Part shown: positions 7,733-15,838 of the stretch, piece after piece
Numbering within the stretch: position 1 is the stretch's first letter
Layout of the letters: each line of letters opens with the position of its first letter
Source of the DNA: Desulfovibrio sp. OH1186_COT-070
Lineage (GTDB): Bacteria; Desulfobacterota; Desulfovibrionia; Desulfovibrionales; Desulfovibrionaceae
NCBI RefSeq assembly: GCF_003860215.1
Contig: NZ_RQYH01000004.1
Location: 61,092-125,091 of the forward strand
Length of the DNA stretch: 64,000 nucleotides
Direction of reading: 5' to 3'
Notes under the pieces: model-generated
Told to the model about the DNA's origin: nothing
Seen by the model: the letters and a program-made list of their open reading frames with translations, nothing else
The model's database searches: none
Made by a program: the position numbers and the translations under genes

Positions 7733-9256
7733 TCAGTTTCCGGGTTTGCTGGCCAGCAGCAGAAAAACGGGATTCTGGGCCGCCAGATGCACATCGCTTC
7801 CCAGTTCCCTGCCCACAGCCGTGGAAAGCTGAACAATCTCCACCGGCCAGCCCAAACGCTCCAGAAAGCGGCGGCAGAGAAAAAGGGTGTCCAGCAAAAC
7901 GCAACTGGCGACCACGCGCCCGCCTTCAGGCAAACGGCGGCAGACGTGGTGCAGGATGTCCTCGCCGTCTTCGCCCGACAGCCCGCCCCCGATAAATACC
8001 CGCTGGGGGTCGGGCAGGGATGCCAGGCATTCCGGGGCCTTGCCCAGGCGAACATCCAGAATGGCTGCGCCGAAGCGGCGGCGGTTTTCCTGAATGCTCA
8101 TGGCCCGTCCGGCGGACCTTTCCACAGCCACCACACGGCCCTCATGGGCCAGCACGGCGGCTTCCAGCGAAACAGCGCCCGACCCGGCGCCGATATCCCA
8201 CACCACATGGCGCGGCTCAATGGCCAGCAGGGCCAGAGCCGCAGCGCGAACCGTCTTTTTGCTGACAAGGCCTTTCTCCGTTGCCAGTTGCGCGGTTTCC
8301 AGCCCCAGGCACGGACGGCGCGGCGGGGATTCGGGCACAAGCAGCATGGTGCAGGCCGGGCCAAAGGTCTGCCCTGCGGCCTCGGCCAGGCTGAGGTCAG
8401 AGCGGATTTCGTCGTCTGCGCCCATGCGCTCGAAAATATGGGTGCGGAACCAGTCCACACCGCGATCCAGAAGGTGCCTGGCCAGAACATCCGGCGGCAT
8501 GCGCGCATCGGTCAGCACGCACAGGGGAACGTCTTTTCCCGCAGCGGCGTTGAGGGGGGCAAGGTCATCGCGTCCGTGCAGGGACAGGCAGACAACCCTG
8601 TGCCAGGGCAGGGCCAGGCGCGCGCACGCCTGCTGCAGGGAACTGACCGCAGGCAGCAGCAAAAGGCTGTCCGGCCCGAGGCGGCGCGCCAGCGTTGCCC
8701 CTATGCCGAACAGCAGGGGATCCCCGTCGGCCAGCACCAGCACCCTTTTGCCTGTTGCGCGCAACTGGCTGAGGCGGGTCAGCAGCGGTTCCAGAGGCAG
8801 CGTCAGGGGCAGCAGGCGGGCGGTCAGGGCAGGGTCTTTTGCCGGGGAGTCTGCTTCCGGCGCGGCAAACTCTTCCAGCAGGGCCTTGCCCCCGCAGATG
8901 ACGTCGGCCTTGGCGGCCATCTCCTGTTGGCACGGCGTGAGGGCCGCCAGACCGCGCGGACGTCCGCAGTCCAGCCCCAGAACCACAATGGGGTGGAGTT
9001 TCGCGGTGGAGGGCTCAAAAACAAAGAGCGATTGCAGAATTTCCGCCGTGGGCGGCCATTCCCCGCTTTCTTCCGGCGATTCGGCTGCGGGCGGAGAGGC
9101 CGGCTTTTCACGGGGCTGCTCGTGGTCATGGGGGCGAGTCTTGCCGGTGGCAGAAGCCGGGGCAGCCTGCTGTTCGCGAGTGTCTTCCGCGGCGAGCGGA
9201 GCCGGGGGCGTCTGTTCCGGAAGGTTCATGCCGGGCAATGCGGCCTGCTGCTTCAT
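7733..9256 (-). CDS. cobL: precorrin-6Y C5,15-methyltransferase/decarboxylase (CbiE-CbiT fusion)
   Basis: A bifunctional corrin enzyme that methylates C5 and C15 and removes the acetate carboxyl at C12. Of its 507 residues, about the first 85 are a low-complexity Pro/Ala/Glu-rich leader, which is unusual for the family. Next comes the CbiE domain (HPIVVLGLDCGRPRGL, ADGDPLLFGIGATLA) and then the CbiT methylase domain (VVWDIGAGSGAVSLEAA, VFIGGGLSG). The start at 9256 (MKQQAALPG) overlaps the cbiD stop in an ATGA arrangement, which favours it over the upstream in-frame codon. Cytoplasmic, acting between cbiD and later steps. The long leader may be a linker of no function or a start placed too early. 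Confidence 0.9.
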   Translation of the reverse strand: MKQQAALPGMNLPEQTPPAPLAAEDTREQQAAPASATGKTRPHDHEQPREKPASPPAAESPEESGEWPPTAEILQSLFVFEPSTAKLHPIVVLGLDCGRPRGLAALTPCQQEMAAKADVICGGKALLEEFAAPEADSPAKDPALTARLLPLTLPLEPLLTRLSQLRATGKRVLVLADGDPLLFGIGATLARRLGPDSLLLLPAVSSLQQACARLALPWHRVVCLSLHGRDDLAPLNAAAGKDVPLCVLTDARMPPDVLARHLLDRGVDWFRTHIFERMGADDEIRSDLSLAEAAGQTFGPACTMLLVPESPPRRPCLGLETAQLATEKGLVSKKTVRAAALALLAIEPRHVVWDIGAGSGAVSLEAAVLAHEGRVVAVERSAGRAMSIQENRRRFGAAILDVRLGKAPECLASLPDPQRVFIGGGLSGEDGEDILHHVCRRLPEGGRVVASCVLLDTLFLCRRFLERLGWPVEIVQLSTAVGRELGSDVHLAAQNPVFLLLASKPGN

Positions 9257-10488
9257 CGGGATTTCCGTTGTGGTTTGTGAGGGTTCCGGCAAGAGGCGGG
9301 CATGACGGTCGTGCCCGTGGCGTCCGTCTGCGGGGGGCACAGCGTCAGAAGTTCCCTGCCGTCGGTATGGAAAAGGTGCAGCCTGACCGGTCGTCCCGCC
9401 AGATGGGCCGCGTGGCGCGCGGCCTGCTCCGCCACGCGCAGCAGGATTTTGGGGCCGCGCGGATCAGGCAAAAGAAGTTCCAGCGCATGGGCCGCCGTTG
9501 CGCAGTTTGCCACCGTTTCCGCGCAGGCCGCGCCTTCGGCGCGGCATATGTGGGCGAGGGCCGCCATGTCCAGCAGGGCAGTATGGGCATGGGTGCAGGC
9601 ATGGCCCTGTGCCAGCTTGAGCAATTTTCCGAAAAAGCAGCCCCAGACAATGTCCTTGTGGGGCAGGGCCCCCGCCTTTTTGAGAGAAAATCCGGCAAAG
9701 TCCGCGACCTGCAAAAAGCAGGAGGCTGGCAGATGTGGGTAGCGCTGCATGAGAAGGCGCTCGGAGCGCCTGCCGGTGGTCAGGCAGAGGAGCGGGCAGC
9801 CTGTGGCTGCGGCCACAGCCAGCCCCTGTTGGATGGTGGCTTTCCAGGCAGCATGGCTGTAAGGGCGCACAGTGCCGTGCGTGCCCAGAATGGAGATACC
9901 GCCAAGAATGCCCAGACGCGGATTGAAGGTTTTTTTTGCCAGGCGTTCTCCTTCGGGCACGCTGACAATGACGGTCAGTGAGCCCCGGAACACGGGGTCG
10001 GGAGGATGCAGCAGGGCATGGCGCAGGGCAAAAAGCATTTGCTCGCGCGGGACGGGATTGATGGCGGCCTGTCCCGGCGGAACGGGCAGGCCCGGCAGGG
10101 TGACGCGGCCCACACCGGGGCCGCCCTCGATGCGGATAGCGTCCTGCGCGGGCGTATCTTCCGGCAGGGCGAGAACCGTGGCCGTGATGTGCGCGCCGGT
10201 GGTCACGTCGGGATCGTCGCCGCCGTCCTTGACGATCCGGGCATGGGCAGCCCGCAACAGCGCATTCTGCTCCGCCAGCGCGGGCAGTTCCGGGGCAGGG
10301 CCGGGAGAGCAGGCGTCCACCGCCAGTTGGCAGTGTCCGCGCGGCACGCCCCCGGCAAAGGGCGGCAGGGGCACGCGCACCGTTGCGGGCGCATGCCCGT
10401 GGCGCAGCAGGTGCAGGGCAGCCAGAGCCGCGCCCGTTGCGGCGCTGCCGGTGGTGAAGCCCTCGCGCAGGCCTTTTGCCGTTTTCAT
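9253..10488 (-). CDS. cbiD: cobalt-precorrin-5B C1-methyltransferase
   Basis: CbiD methylates C1 of cobalt-precorrin-5B in the oxygen-independent cobalamin route, so the cluster is of the anaerobic type even though two neighbours carry Cob names. The protein has 411 residues and shows the family start LREGFTTGSAATGAALAAL and the motif ILGGISILGTHGTVRPYSHAA near the middle. The start at 10488 (MKTAKGLREG) overlaps the stop of the upstream gene as ATGA, and its own stop overlaps cobL the same way, so three genes are translationally coupled. No cobalamin riboswitch could be seen upstream of the cluster. Confidence 0.92.
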   Translation of the reverse strand: MKTAKGLREGFTTGSAATGAALAALHLLRHGHAPATVRVPLPPFAGGVPRGHCQLAVDACSPGPAPELPALAEQNALLRAAHARIVKDGGDDPDVTTGAHITATVLALPEDTPAQDAIRIEGGPGVGRVTLPGLPVPPGQAAINPVPREQMLFALRHALLHPPDPVFRGSLTVIVSVPEGERLAKKTFNPRLGILGGISILGTHGTVRPYSHAAWKATIQQGLAVAAATGCPLLCLTTGRRSERLLMQRYPHLPASCFLQVADFAGFSLKKAGALPHKDIVWGCFFGKLLKLAQGHACTHAHTALLDMAALAHICRAEGAACAETVANCATAAHALELLLPDPRGPKILLRVAEQAARHAAHLAGRPVRLHLFHTDGRELLTLCPPQTDATGTTVMPASCRNPHKPQRKSR

Positions 10489-11369
10489 GCCGGATCGTCC
10501 AGCCATACATGCCCTTTGGCCACCAGACTGACGGGGCCGTCAACGGCGGCCGTATCGGCCCCGTCCCGAAAAGACAGGCGCACGTCCAGAGATGTTCCGC
10601 CGGGCTGCCGGATGGAGAAGTCGCGCCGCGTTCCGCCACGGGCCAGGTGCAGGGCCAGAGCCAGAGCGCCGGAACCGCAGGCGTTTTCAAGAAAGGCGCT
10701 GTCCGTATCGCGCACATGAACCAGAGGCAGCATTTCCGGCTGCTCCCCGTTGTGCCGCCACCAGATGACTCCTGCGGCCGACTCTCCGGTCAGGCCGTGC
10801 TTCGCGCGCAGTGCGGCCGCCTGGTCATGGCAGTGGTCTGGAGAAGGAAAGGCGGGTTCTTCCACAAGAAGATGGCAGATGCCCGGCAAGCGCACCAGAA
10901 AAGCGTCTCCCCGCTTTTCTGGGGGAGGCAGCACGGGCAGGGTCAGTTCGGCTTCCACGCGCCAATGGGGCGCGTTGCCGCGCGCACGCAGGCGGACGGG
11001 GCTGTGCCAGCCCGAAACACGGATGGCGTCACGGTATTCCCCGAGTGCGGGGAAGGCGCATGCGGCATTGGGGAGCATGTCTGCGAGCATGTTTGCGGCA
11101 GCGGCGGAAGGGGGGGGCACGGCCTCCCCGCAGCGGCAGGCCAGCAGCGCGCCCACGGCACGGGCGGCGTTGACGCAGAACTCGCCTCCGGCCATGCACA
11201 GGCTTTTGTTGCCCACATCCACAAAGCCGACCTGCTCGCCGCCAAGGACGGAGGGCTCCAGAACCTGTCGGGCCAGAGCGGCCTGCCGGGCGCTGTCCAG
11301 CCCGGCGGCGGGGAAAAGCAGGGTGGTGTTGCCGCCGGGGCTCCACTTGGAAAATGCTGTATGGGGCAT
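10485..11369 (-). CDS. DapF-fold cofactor-independent racemase/epimerase of unknown substrate
   Basis: A 294-residue protein with the two-domain diaminopimelate epimerase fold. Both catalytic cysteines appear present: GGEFCVNAARA in the first half and ENACGSGALALAL in the second. The residues that bind diaminopimelate in true DapF differ, however: the usual MCGNG..RC signature is changed, and the segment before the second cysteine reads VRDTDSAFLENACGSG where DapF has an ERG-type carboxylate-binding motif. This makes a different amino acid likely; staphylopine-type histidine racemase (CntK) belongs to this wider family. Start ATG 11369 has AAGAAGG upstream. The gene heads the cobalamin cluster with a 4-base overlap to cbiD. 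Function is not known. Confidence 0.7.
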   Translation of the reverse strand: MPHTAFSKWSPGGNTTLLFPAAGLDSARQAALARQVLEPSVLGGEQVGFVDVGNKSLCMAGGEFCVNAARAVGALLACRCGEAVPPPSAAAANMLADMLPNAACAFPALGEYRDAIRVSGWHSPVRLRARGNAPHWRVEAELTLPVLPPPEKRGDAFLVRLPGICHLLVEEPAFPSPDHCHDQAAALRAKHGLTGESAAGVIWWRHNGEQPEMLPLVHVRDTDSAFLENACGSGALALALHLARGGTRRDFSIRQPGGTSLDVRLSFRDGADTAAVDGPVSLVAKGHVWLDDPA

Positions 11370-11634
11370 GCAGCCTTCTTTGCCGGTGGGCGGGGGATTT
11401 TTGTCTGAACGGCGGACGCGCCGCTGCGCAGGGACGAAGTTTTTTTCGGCGTGGCCTCCCGAGGAAAAGTTTGCACGAATCAGTGTTTTTTTCAAGCGGG
11501 ATGGAGGGTTGGCGCACAGGGCAGGAACGTATGCGGCGGCATTGCGGGGCAGAACTTCGGGAGGGCGCGGCAGGGGAAAAACGGCTCGCCGGGCGCAGGA
11601 GAAAGCGGCAAAGAAGCCGAGTCTTTTATTTATC

Positions 11635-11663
11635 TTGCGGTTTTTCCCAAATGCACATATGCT
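11635..11663 (+). promoter_or_regulatory. candidate sigma-70 promoter of the VWA-OmpA gene
   Basis: TTGCGG (11635-11640), a 17-base spacer and TATGCT (11658-11663) lie 100 bases upstream of the start. The divergent gap 11370-11762 also has to hold the promoter of the minus-strand cobalamin cluster; TTGAAA on the minus strand near 11498 is a possible -35 box but no good -10 follows. Confidence 0.4.
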
Positions 11664-11710
11664 GTGAGCAGCTTTCGGACTCAAGAGTCGGGGGCTGTCA
11701 GGCGGGTTAT

Positions 11711-11731
11711 GCGATCTGTACCGCACAGATC
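11711..11731 (+). promoter_or_regulatory. perfect 8-bp inverted repeat in the 5' leader
   Basis: CGATCTGT-ACCGC-ACAGATCG lies 31 bases upstream of the ATG at 11763, within the predicted untranslated leader. It can form a hairpin in RNA or serve as a protein-binding dyad in DNA. Each arm contains a GATC site. Function unknown. Confidence 0.4.
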
Positions 11732-11762
11732 GACGAAATCAAACACTGTTTTGGGAGGCATC

Positions 11763-12761
11763 ATGAAAAAATCTTTCCGTCTTCTGGTTCTTGCGGCTGC
11801 GCTTGTTCTGGGCTTTGCCGTGGCCGCTTCGGCCGCGCCGAACTGCAACAAGAAAATCGAGAGCTTCGACTTCGTTGTGGACTATTCCGGCTCCATGATG
11901 ATGAAGAATCCCCAGCTCAAACAAGACAAGATCGTGGTGGCCAAAAACGTGCTTTCGCGCGTGAATGCCGCCATTCCGAATCTGGCCTACAACGGCGGCC
12001 TGCACACCATTTCGCCCAACGGCGTTTTGCTTGAGCAGGGCCCCTGGAACCGCGCCGCCATGGATGCCGCCATCGCCAAGCTGCGCACCGGCTTCACCAT
12101 TTTTGGCCGTATGACCCGCATGGGCGATGGCCTGCAGGCCTATGAACCCTTCCTGTCCAGCATGAAGCGCGACGCCGCCGTCATTCTGGTTACCGACGGC
12201 GACAACAACCGCGGTGCCGATCTGGTGGAAGTTGCCCGCCAGATGTACGCCAGCCAGCGCGATCTGGTCATTCATGTGATTTCCCTGGCCGACACCAAGA
12301 ACGGCGAAGAAACCATCAAGCAGATTGCTGCCCTGAACCCCGCCACCGTGGTGGTGCGCGCTGAAGAACTGGCTACCAGCGATGCCGCTGTCGAGCGTTT
12401 CGTGTTGGCCGTGTTCTGCCGTGACGAAGACGTCATCGTGCTGCGCGGCGTGCATTTTGCCTTCAATTCCTATGCCCTTGACGGCAAGGCCATGGGCATC
12501 CTGAAGGAAGCCGCGTCCCTGATCAAGGCCAATCCCAACAAGCGCGTGGTGCTCACGGGCTGGACCGACTGGGTGGGCAGCGATGCTTACAACATGAAGC
12601 TTTCCAGCCAGCGCGCCAACTCCGTGAAGAACTTCCTGGTGAAGCAGGGCGTTCCCGCCAGCCGCATGACCACCATCGGCCGCGGCAAGTCCTTCAAGTA
12701 TGACAACAAGACCGACGAAGGGCGCGCCATGAACCGGCGCACCGAAGCCGCCTTTGAATAG
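11763..12761 (+). CDS. exported VWA-OmpA envelope protein
   Basis: A 332-residue envelope protein. Residues 1-24 are a classical signal peptide (KKSFRLLVLAAALVLGFAV then ASAAP). Next comes a von Willebrand A domain with the metal site FDFVVDYSGSMM (DxSxS) and VTDGDNN near residue 145. The C-terminal part from about residue 220 is an OmpA/MotB peptidoglycan-binding domain (HFAFNSYALDGKAMGIL, then LTGWTDWVGSDAYNMKLSSQRA). It probably sits in the periplasm or outer membrane, tethered to peptidoglycan, with the VWA domain binding a partner. The start is ATG 11763 behind GGGAGG. A 15-bp hairpin follows the gene. Abundant OmpA-like proteins with this layout are familiar in Desulfovibrio; the partner is unknown. 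Confidence 0.88.
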   Translation: MKKSFRLLVLAAALVLGFAVAASAAPNCNKKIESFDFVVDYSGSMMMKNPQLKQDKIVVAKNVLSRVNAAIPNLAYNGGLHTISPNGVLLEQGPWNRAAMDAAIAKLRTGFTIFGRMTRMGDGLQAYEPFLSSMKRDAAVILVTDGDNNRGADLVEVARQMYASQRDLVIHVISLADTKNGEETIKQIAALNPATVVVRAEELATSDAAVERFVLAVFCRDEDVIVLRGVHFAFNSYALDGKAMGILKEAASLIKANPNKRVVLTGWTDWVGSDAYNMKLSSQRANSVKNFLVKQGVPASRMTTIGRGKSFKYDNKTDEGRAMNRRTEAAFE

Positions 12762-12791
12762 GCTGGCAAGGTACTTTTGACGACACCCAAA

Positions 12792-12821
12792 AAAGCCGGG
12801 CGGCATATGCCGCTCGGCTTT
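12792..12821 (+). terminator. hairpin terminator after the VWA-OmpA gene
   Basis: AAAGCCGGGCGGCAT pairs with the directly following ATGCCGCTCGGCTTT with one G-T wobble, giving a 15-bp interrupted palindrome ending in a short T stretch. It lies 31 bases after the stop codon and just ahead of the ribosome site of the next gene. Confidence 0.6.
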
Positions 12822-12836
12822 CCCTATGAGGAATCT

Positions 12837-13403
12837 ATGCGCAAGAGCATGATGTGCACCGTGTTGGCGTTGGGTTTTGCCCTTGGCGGCTGCGCCCTTT
12901 TTGGCGGCAATTCTTCTGTTGAGGAAGAGGCTGCCCCGCAGCAGGCCGAGGCGGCTCCCGCTCCCGAGGCCCCGGCGGCGGAGGAAGCAGCCAAAGGCAA
13001 GACCGGGGCAGACAAGAAAGCAAAAAAGAAGGCCGAGAAAAAAGCGCCGTCCAGAGGCGCCAAAACCGAAGCGCAGATTGCCGCAGAGCTGGAAGCCACC
13101 GGCCGCAAACTCGCGGCGCAGGCCGGGCGCACGCTGGTGCCCTCCAAGGCGGCCAAGCAGGTGAGCCGGGACGGAGCGGACTTTGTGGCCACCTATGTGG
13201 AAGTGGATGCCGGGCAGGTGCGTACCGAAATGCGCCCCGGCACATCGGCGGGCCAGTATGTGGGCTTTGTGCGGTATCAGGAAAAGTTCATGGAATGTCG
13301 GGGAAAAAGCAAGAAGGACGCTCTTGCTGCTCCCTGCCGTCAGGTCAAGACCCGCAACCTGACCGAGCTCATCCGCTACGACGGCAAAAGCTGGCATTAT
13401 TGA
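12837..13403 (+). CDS. lipoprotein with Ala/Lys-rich stalk
   Basis: A 188-residue predicted lipoprotein. MRKSMMCTVLALGFALGGC ends in a lipobox (ALGGC), so Cys19 would be acylated. A long low-complexity stalk of Ala, Glu, Pro and Lys follows (about residues 25-75), then a compact C-terminal domain of about 110 residues. That domain contains EAQIAAELEATGRKL and a repeated Cys pair (FMECRGKSKKD, APCRQVK) and ends with LIRYDGKSWHY. I do not recognise the domain. ATG 12837 is preceded by GAGGAA. The stalk suggests an outer-membrane anchored protein reaching toward peptidoglycan, fitting its position after the OmpA-like gene, but this is inference. Confidence 0.75.
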   Translation: MRKSMMCTVLALGFALGGCALFGGNSSVEEEAAPQQAEAAPAPEAPAAEEAAKGKTGADKKAKKKAEKKAPSRGAKTEAQIAAELEATGRKLAAQAGRTLVPSKAAKQVSRDGADFVATYVEVDAGQVRTEMRPGTSAGQYVGFVRYQEKFMECRGKSKKDALAAPCRQVKTRNLTELIRYDGKSWHY

Positions 13404-13471
13404 TCGGGGATTTGGGGGGCCGACGGCAGACAGCGCCTTGCGGGCTTTGCCGTTGGCCCGCCGCGCCTGTG

Positions 13472-14008
13472 CTACAGGCTGCGGCGAAGTTTGTTCCATA
13501 TCCAGTGGGCGCATTGGGCGGGGGACTTTCCCTCTGCCGGGCAGCGCAACGAAGCGTAGCGCGCGTACAGTGCCTCCCGCTCGGCGAAAAGTTCCTGTAA
13601 AGTCTCGCCGGGATTCATGGCAATGCCCCTTTCGGGATTGCGCGCAACGCGCTCTTCAATGATACGGAAGGGGACCTCAATATGCACTACGGGGCCAAGG
13701 CTTGCCAAATGCGCCATGGCCTCATGGCGGTAGACCACGCTGCCCCCGGTGGCAATGACTGTGCGCCGGGCGCGGACAGCGGTGACGACGGTGCACTCCA
13801 CGTCCAGAAAGGCCGACTTTCCCAAGGCATCGGTAATGTCCTGCAGCCGTGCGGCGTAGACGGCCTCAATGAGGTGGTCGCTGTCCACAAAGGCCCAGCC
13901 GAGCTTGCGGGCCAGCACCTTGCCCACAGTGCTTTTTCCGGCTCCGGCCATGCCGATGAGGCTGATGCAGGGCACGGTTTTGGCGGGGGCGGCGTTTGCT
14001 GTGCACAT
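13472..14008 (-). CDS. shikimate-kinase-fold kinase, possible homoserine kinase
   Basis: A 178-residue small-molecule kinase with the shikimate kinase fold. The P-loop ISLIGMAGAGKSTVGK and the FVDSDHLIE motif are clear. Two shikimate-binding signatures are changed: the family FRxxE motif reads FLDVE (no arginine) and the GGG motif reads ATGGSVVY. A normal shikimate kinase is encoded at 50708-51271, so this one probably has another substrate. I recall that shikimate-kinase-like proteins act as homoserine kinases in Desulfovibrio, which lack the usual ThrB; that is the best guess. The start is the only ATG after a stretch without kinase homology. It is divergent from the secreted protein at 14118. 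Confidence 0.8.
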   Translation of the reverse strand: MCTANAAPAKTVPCISLIGMAGAGKSTVGKVLARKLGWAFVDSDHLIEAVYAARLQDITDALGKSAFLDVECTVVTAVRARRTVIATGGSVVYRHEAMAHLASLGPVVHIEVPFRIIEERVARNPERGIAMNPGETLQELFAEREALYARYASLRCPAEGKSPAQCAHWIWNKLRRSL

Positions 14009-14117
14009 GGAGGCCGTATAGCAAAATCCCCACAGCGTGTCGACAGGGCGCGCAATACGTTCCCGGCCTAAAGTTTTTGCGCCGCACGCCGATGAGGGCA
14101 GACAAGGAGCGTTCCCC

Positions 14118-14762
14118 ATGCGTACAAACACCGGCTTCATGGCCTGCCTTTTTCTGCTGCTTTTCTGTTCTCCTGCCCTTGCAGGGCAAGCGTCTTCCCA
14201 GAGTGTCCGCCATATTGGCGAATTGCCGGGATCTGCGGGCACATGCGCGGACTGCGGCCTGCGTGAGGGCAGCCTCAACCATACCTGGATGCACGGCGGC
14301 GGCGCACGTTTGTACTGGAACACGCTGACCAGACCCCGGCAGATTCTCACGAGCGGGGCACGGTTTACGGACCCGGCTTCGTTGCCCGAACTGCAAGTAG
14401 CGCCTGTGCCGAACAAGAGCAAGCCCCGCACCGGGCGATCCCGCCCCCGCGCTTCCAGGGTCGCCGCACCGGTGGCCAACGCTGCTCCGACCAGCCCCGC
14501 TCCCAAGGGAGTGGGGTCTACGGCCCTGCAGGTGTCCGGAGCGCCGAAGGCGCCACAGACCCCCGCGCCTGCCGGGGGAGCTCCTGCGCCCAAGGCAGAT
14601 ACGCCTGCCACGCCCGCGCCCGAAATGCCTGCTACACCCTCCCGACCGGCAGAACCTGCGCAGGACAAGGCAAAAGAGTCCGGAGAGCAGCCGCGGCTGC
14701 GCGATATTTTGCTGCCCACAGGCGGGGCTTCCCTGCCGGGCGCGGAAGCAGGGCGTCTGTAA
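14118..14762 (+). CDS. secreted proline/alanine-rich protein, unknown function
   Basis: A 214-residue exported protein. The N-terminus MRTNTGFMACLFLLLFCSPALAGQA is a signal peptide with probable cleavage after ALA. A short globular part of about 70 residues follows, holding CADCGLREGSLNHTWMHGG with a CxxC pair and histidines. The rest (about residues 95-190) is low-complexity Pro/Ala/Ser, like a cell-wall or periplasm-spanning stalk, with a conserved-looking tail RLRDILLPTGG. AAGGAG at 14104 supports the start. I recognise no family. It lies upstream of rpmH with a 246-base gap in which no gene is seen. Confidence 0.65.
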   Translation: MRTNTGFMACLFLLLFCSPALAGQASSQSVRHIGELPGSAGTCADCGLREGSLNHTWMHGGGARLYWNTLTRPRQILTSGARFTDPASLPELQVAPVPNKSKPRTGRSRPRASRVAAPVANAAPTSPAPKGVGSTALQVSGAPKAPQTPAPAGGAPAPKADTPATPAPEMPATPSRPAEPAQDKAKESGEQPRLRDILLPTGGASLPGAEAGRL

Positions 14763-15008
14763 ACGTGCGCTCCAGGCTCCGGCCTGCTCGGCATTCTTTC
14801 CTTGACGGCATGCCTGCCGCCGTGTAAGAAATTTTTTCTTGTTGTCCGCTTTTGCCGACAGGGTCTTTCTTTGGGCATTGCCCGGTACGGGTACGCCGAT
14901 TTTTTTCGGAAATGAAGCGCCTCCCCGGAGTGGCCGAAGCGGGTTTGTGCCTGTCTGCCTCCGCTGTCGTTTTGCGGCATGTCGGAATTTTTTTGTGAGG
15001 AGTTCCCG

Positions 15009-15143
15009 ATGAAAAGAACATATCAGCCCAGCAAGATAAAAAGAGCCCGTGCGCACGGTTTCCGCGCCCGCATGGCCACCCCCGGCGGACGGGAAATATT
15101 GCGCCGTCGCCGCGCCAAGGGCCGCAAGCGTCTCAGCGCCTGA
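15009..15143 (+). CDS. rpmH: 50S ribosomal protein L34
   Basis: L34 is a 44-residue, very basic component of the large ribosomal subunit. The sequence [18 protein letters not shown] and the ending [13 protein letters not shown] are diagnostic. ATG 15009 follows a GAGGAG ribosome site. It heads the conserved rpmH-rnpA-yidD-yidC-jag-mnmE order found near the replication origin in many bacteria; no dnaA or cluster of DnaA boxes was seen in the 246 bases upstream. Confidence 0.97.
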   Translation: MKRTYQPSKIKRARAHGFRARMATPGGREILRRRRAKGRKRLSA

Positions 15144-15171
15144 GCGGCCGGAGTGTCGTTTCGGGACGGTC

Positions 15172-15561
15172 ATGCGCCAGTACGGCCTGCCGCGCCAGCG
15201 GCGTATTCGCAAGCGGGCGGACTTTCAGGCCTGCTATGAAGACGGAAGGCGTTTTCATTCCGAGCACTTTCTTGTTTTTGTTGCGCCGGGCGCACAGTCT
15301 TGCGGTACGCGCTCCGGCGCGGCGGTAACCCGCAAGGTGGGCGGTGCCGTGACGCGCAATCGTATCAAGCGGCTGCTGCGGGAATTTTGCCGACTGTACC
15401 GCGAAGATCTGCCCGTGGATGCCGATATTGTCGCCGTTGCCAAGAAACATGCGGGAGAAAGCGCGTTGGGCCTGACTGACGTGGCTTCGGAACTGCTGCC
15501 TCTCATGCGACGCGCGGCCCGCAGTTGCGCGGAGCGCCGTGACCGGGACGGACAGGCATGA
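15172..15561 (+). CDS. rnpA: ribonuclease P protein component
   Basis: The protein subunit of RNase P, which with the RNA subunit removes the 5' leader of tRNA precursors. It has 129 residues, slightly longer than average. The family signature [21 protein letters not shown] lies in the middle, and the N-terminal [11 protein letters not shown] is the usual basic start. Start ATG 15172 lies 28 bases after rpmH. Its stop overlaps the yidD start (ATGATG at 15558), so translation is coupled. Confidence 0.95.
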   Translation: MRQYGLPRQRRIRKRADFQACYEDGRRFHSEHFLVFVAPGAQSCGTRSGAAVTRKVGGAVTRNRIKRLLREFCRLYREDLPVDADIVAVAKKHAGESALGLTDVASELLPLMRRAARSCAERRDRDGQA

Positions 15562-15830
15562 TGGAGGCGCGGCATGTGGTGCGCAAAATCTGCGTTTTCC
15601 CCATACGCGTATACCAGCGCTGCCTTTCTCCCATTCTGCCTCCTGTCTGTCGTTATTGGCCAACCTGCTCCCAGTATGCCGCAGAAGCCGTCCTGACCCA
15701 CGGGCTTTTGCGGGGGGGATGGCTGGCGCTCAAACGTCTGGCCCGTTGCCACCCGTGGGGCGGCTCGGGCCATGATCCTGTTCCACCACCGCGACATCGC
15801 CGTGATGTTCCGCCTCTCTCCCAGGAGTAA
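15558..15830 (+). CDS. yidD: membrane protein insertion efficiency factor YidD
   Basis: A 90-residue peripheral membrane protein that assists YidC/Sec-dependent insertion. Diagnostic is [20 protein letters not shown] with its conserved cysteines, then [19 protein letters not shown] and [14 protein letters not shown]. Two ATGs are possible at 15558 and 15561. The gene overlaps rnpA by 4 bases and ends 8 bases before yidC. Confidence 0.95.
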   Translation: MMEARHVVRKICVFPIRVYQRCLSPILPPVCRYWPTCSQYAAEAVLTHGLLRGGWLALKRLARCHPWGGSGHDPVPPPRHRRDVPPLSQE

Positions 15831-15838
15831 GCGTCCCC

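Noticed and set aside
11370..11640. cobalamin riboswitch upstream of the cbiD cluster
   Set aside because: The minus strand was read for the B12-box (GCCACTG) and the conserved core; neither was found.
14763..15008. replication origin next to rpmH
   Set aside because: No DnaA boxes and no dnaA gene are seen; gene order alone is not enough.
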